Shown here: positions 5,615-5,686 of the stretch, piece by piece
Numbering within the stretch: the stretch's first letter is position 1
Layout: every line of letters begins with the position of its first letter
The notes under the pieces: generated by a model
Told to the model about the DNA's origin: nothing
What the model saw: the letters and a program-made list of their open reading frames with translations, nothing else
Database searches by the model: none
Assembly (NCBI GenBank): GCA_011525185.1
Contig: WTIQ01000035.1
Location: 1-5,686 of the forward strand
Length of the DNA stretch: 5,686 nucleotides
Direction of reading: 5' to 3'
From: Paracoccaceae bacterium
Lineage (GTDB): Bacteria > Pseudomonadota > Alphaproteobacteria > Rhodobacterales > Rhodobacteraceae
Translations under genes and position numbers: made by a program

Positions 5615-5686
5615 CTACGCATCCTTCACGTTGCGCGCAAGAGCTCCCCTTGCAGGGCGCAAAGAAATTGCCTAGAGCCAATCATG
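5615..5686 (-). other. Possible 3' end of the gene upstream of gapR (low confidence)
   Basis: Reading the minus strand from the window edge, one frame ends ISLRPARGALARNVKDA and stops with TAG at 5617-5615, 27 nt before the gapR ATG. The arginine- and alanine-rich tail looks like real coding sequence and the spacing would suit an operon with gapR. However, the same frame has a TAG at 5674-5672, four codons in from the edge, so either this gene is broken, the base is wrong, or the resemblance is chance. I cannot name the protein. Confidence 0.2.

Noticed and set aside
5631..5640. 10-bp palindrome TTGCGCGCAA upstream of gapR
   Set aside because: It is short and lies within the possible upstream coding tail; there is no second copy or other evidence that it is an operator.
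5684..5686. ATG at the extreme right edge as the start of a plus-strand gene
   Set aside because: There is no purine-rich ribosome site before it and no coding sequence is visible.

Overview
The window looks like chromosomal DNA of a marine alphaproteobacterium, most likely a Rhodobacterales (Roseobacter-group) member of moderate GC. Supporting signs are the CysK variant with EGTAGNTG, a photolyase followed at once by a CFA-synthase-like methyltransferase, a GapR/DUF2312 gene, and a BCCT transporter reading FSMMFGAGIG. The assignment rests on recognised protein sequence, not on a database search.

Layout. From about 4590 down to 1 everything lies on the minus strand, in transcription order: a class V aminotransferase-fold protein of the VC1184 type (4588-3374), a deoxyribodipyrimidine photolyase phr broken by a frameshift (3309-1890), a CFA-synthase-family methyltransferase (1880-669), and the N-terminal half of cysteine synthase A (544 to the window edge). 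A 267-bp divergent region (4589-4855) carries candidate promoters, two small inverted repeats and a tandem 12-bp repeat. It leads into the plus-strand 5' part of a BCCT transporter gene (4856 to about 5303), which has an in-frame TGA and is cut off. That remnant converges on an intact minus-strand gapR (5587-5330). The last 72 bp may be the 3' tail of the gene upstream of gapR.

How the parts fit. phr and the methyltransferase are 9 nt apart and look like one operon. A TGATCC-N17-CGTAAA motif, beginning inside the aminotransferase stop codon, resembles promoters of the RpoE-ChrR (ECF11) singlet-oxygen sigma factor. In Rhodobacter sphaeroides the RpoE regulon includes phrA and cfaA, and the latter's product was later linked to furan fatty acid synthesis. 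The methyltransferase here lacks two residues that bind bicarbonate in E. coli CFA synthase, which fits a methylating rather than a cyclopropane-forming enzyme. The simplest reading is a photo-oxidative stress operon (DNA repair plus membrane lipid modification).

The window also shows several lesions: the phr frameshift, the BCCT nonsense codon and truncation, and perhaps a TAG in the right-edge fragment. Short tandem duplications occur at or near two of these genes. This may be genuine decay or sequence error, and the sequence alone cannot decide. I found no convincing new multi-gene system, CRISPR array, RNA gene or insertion sequence.
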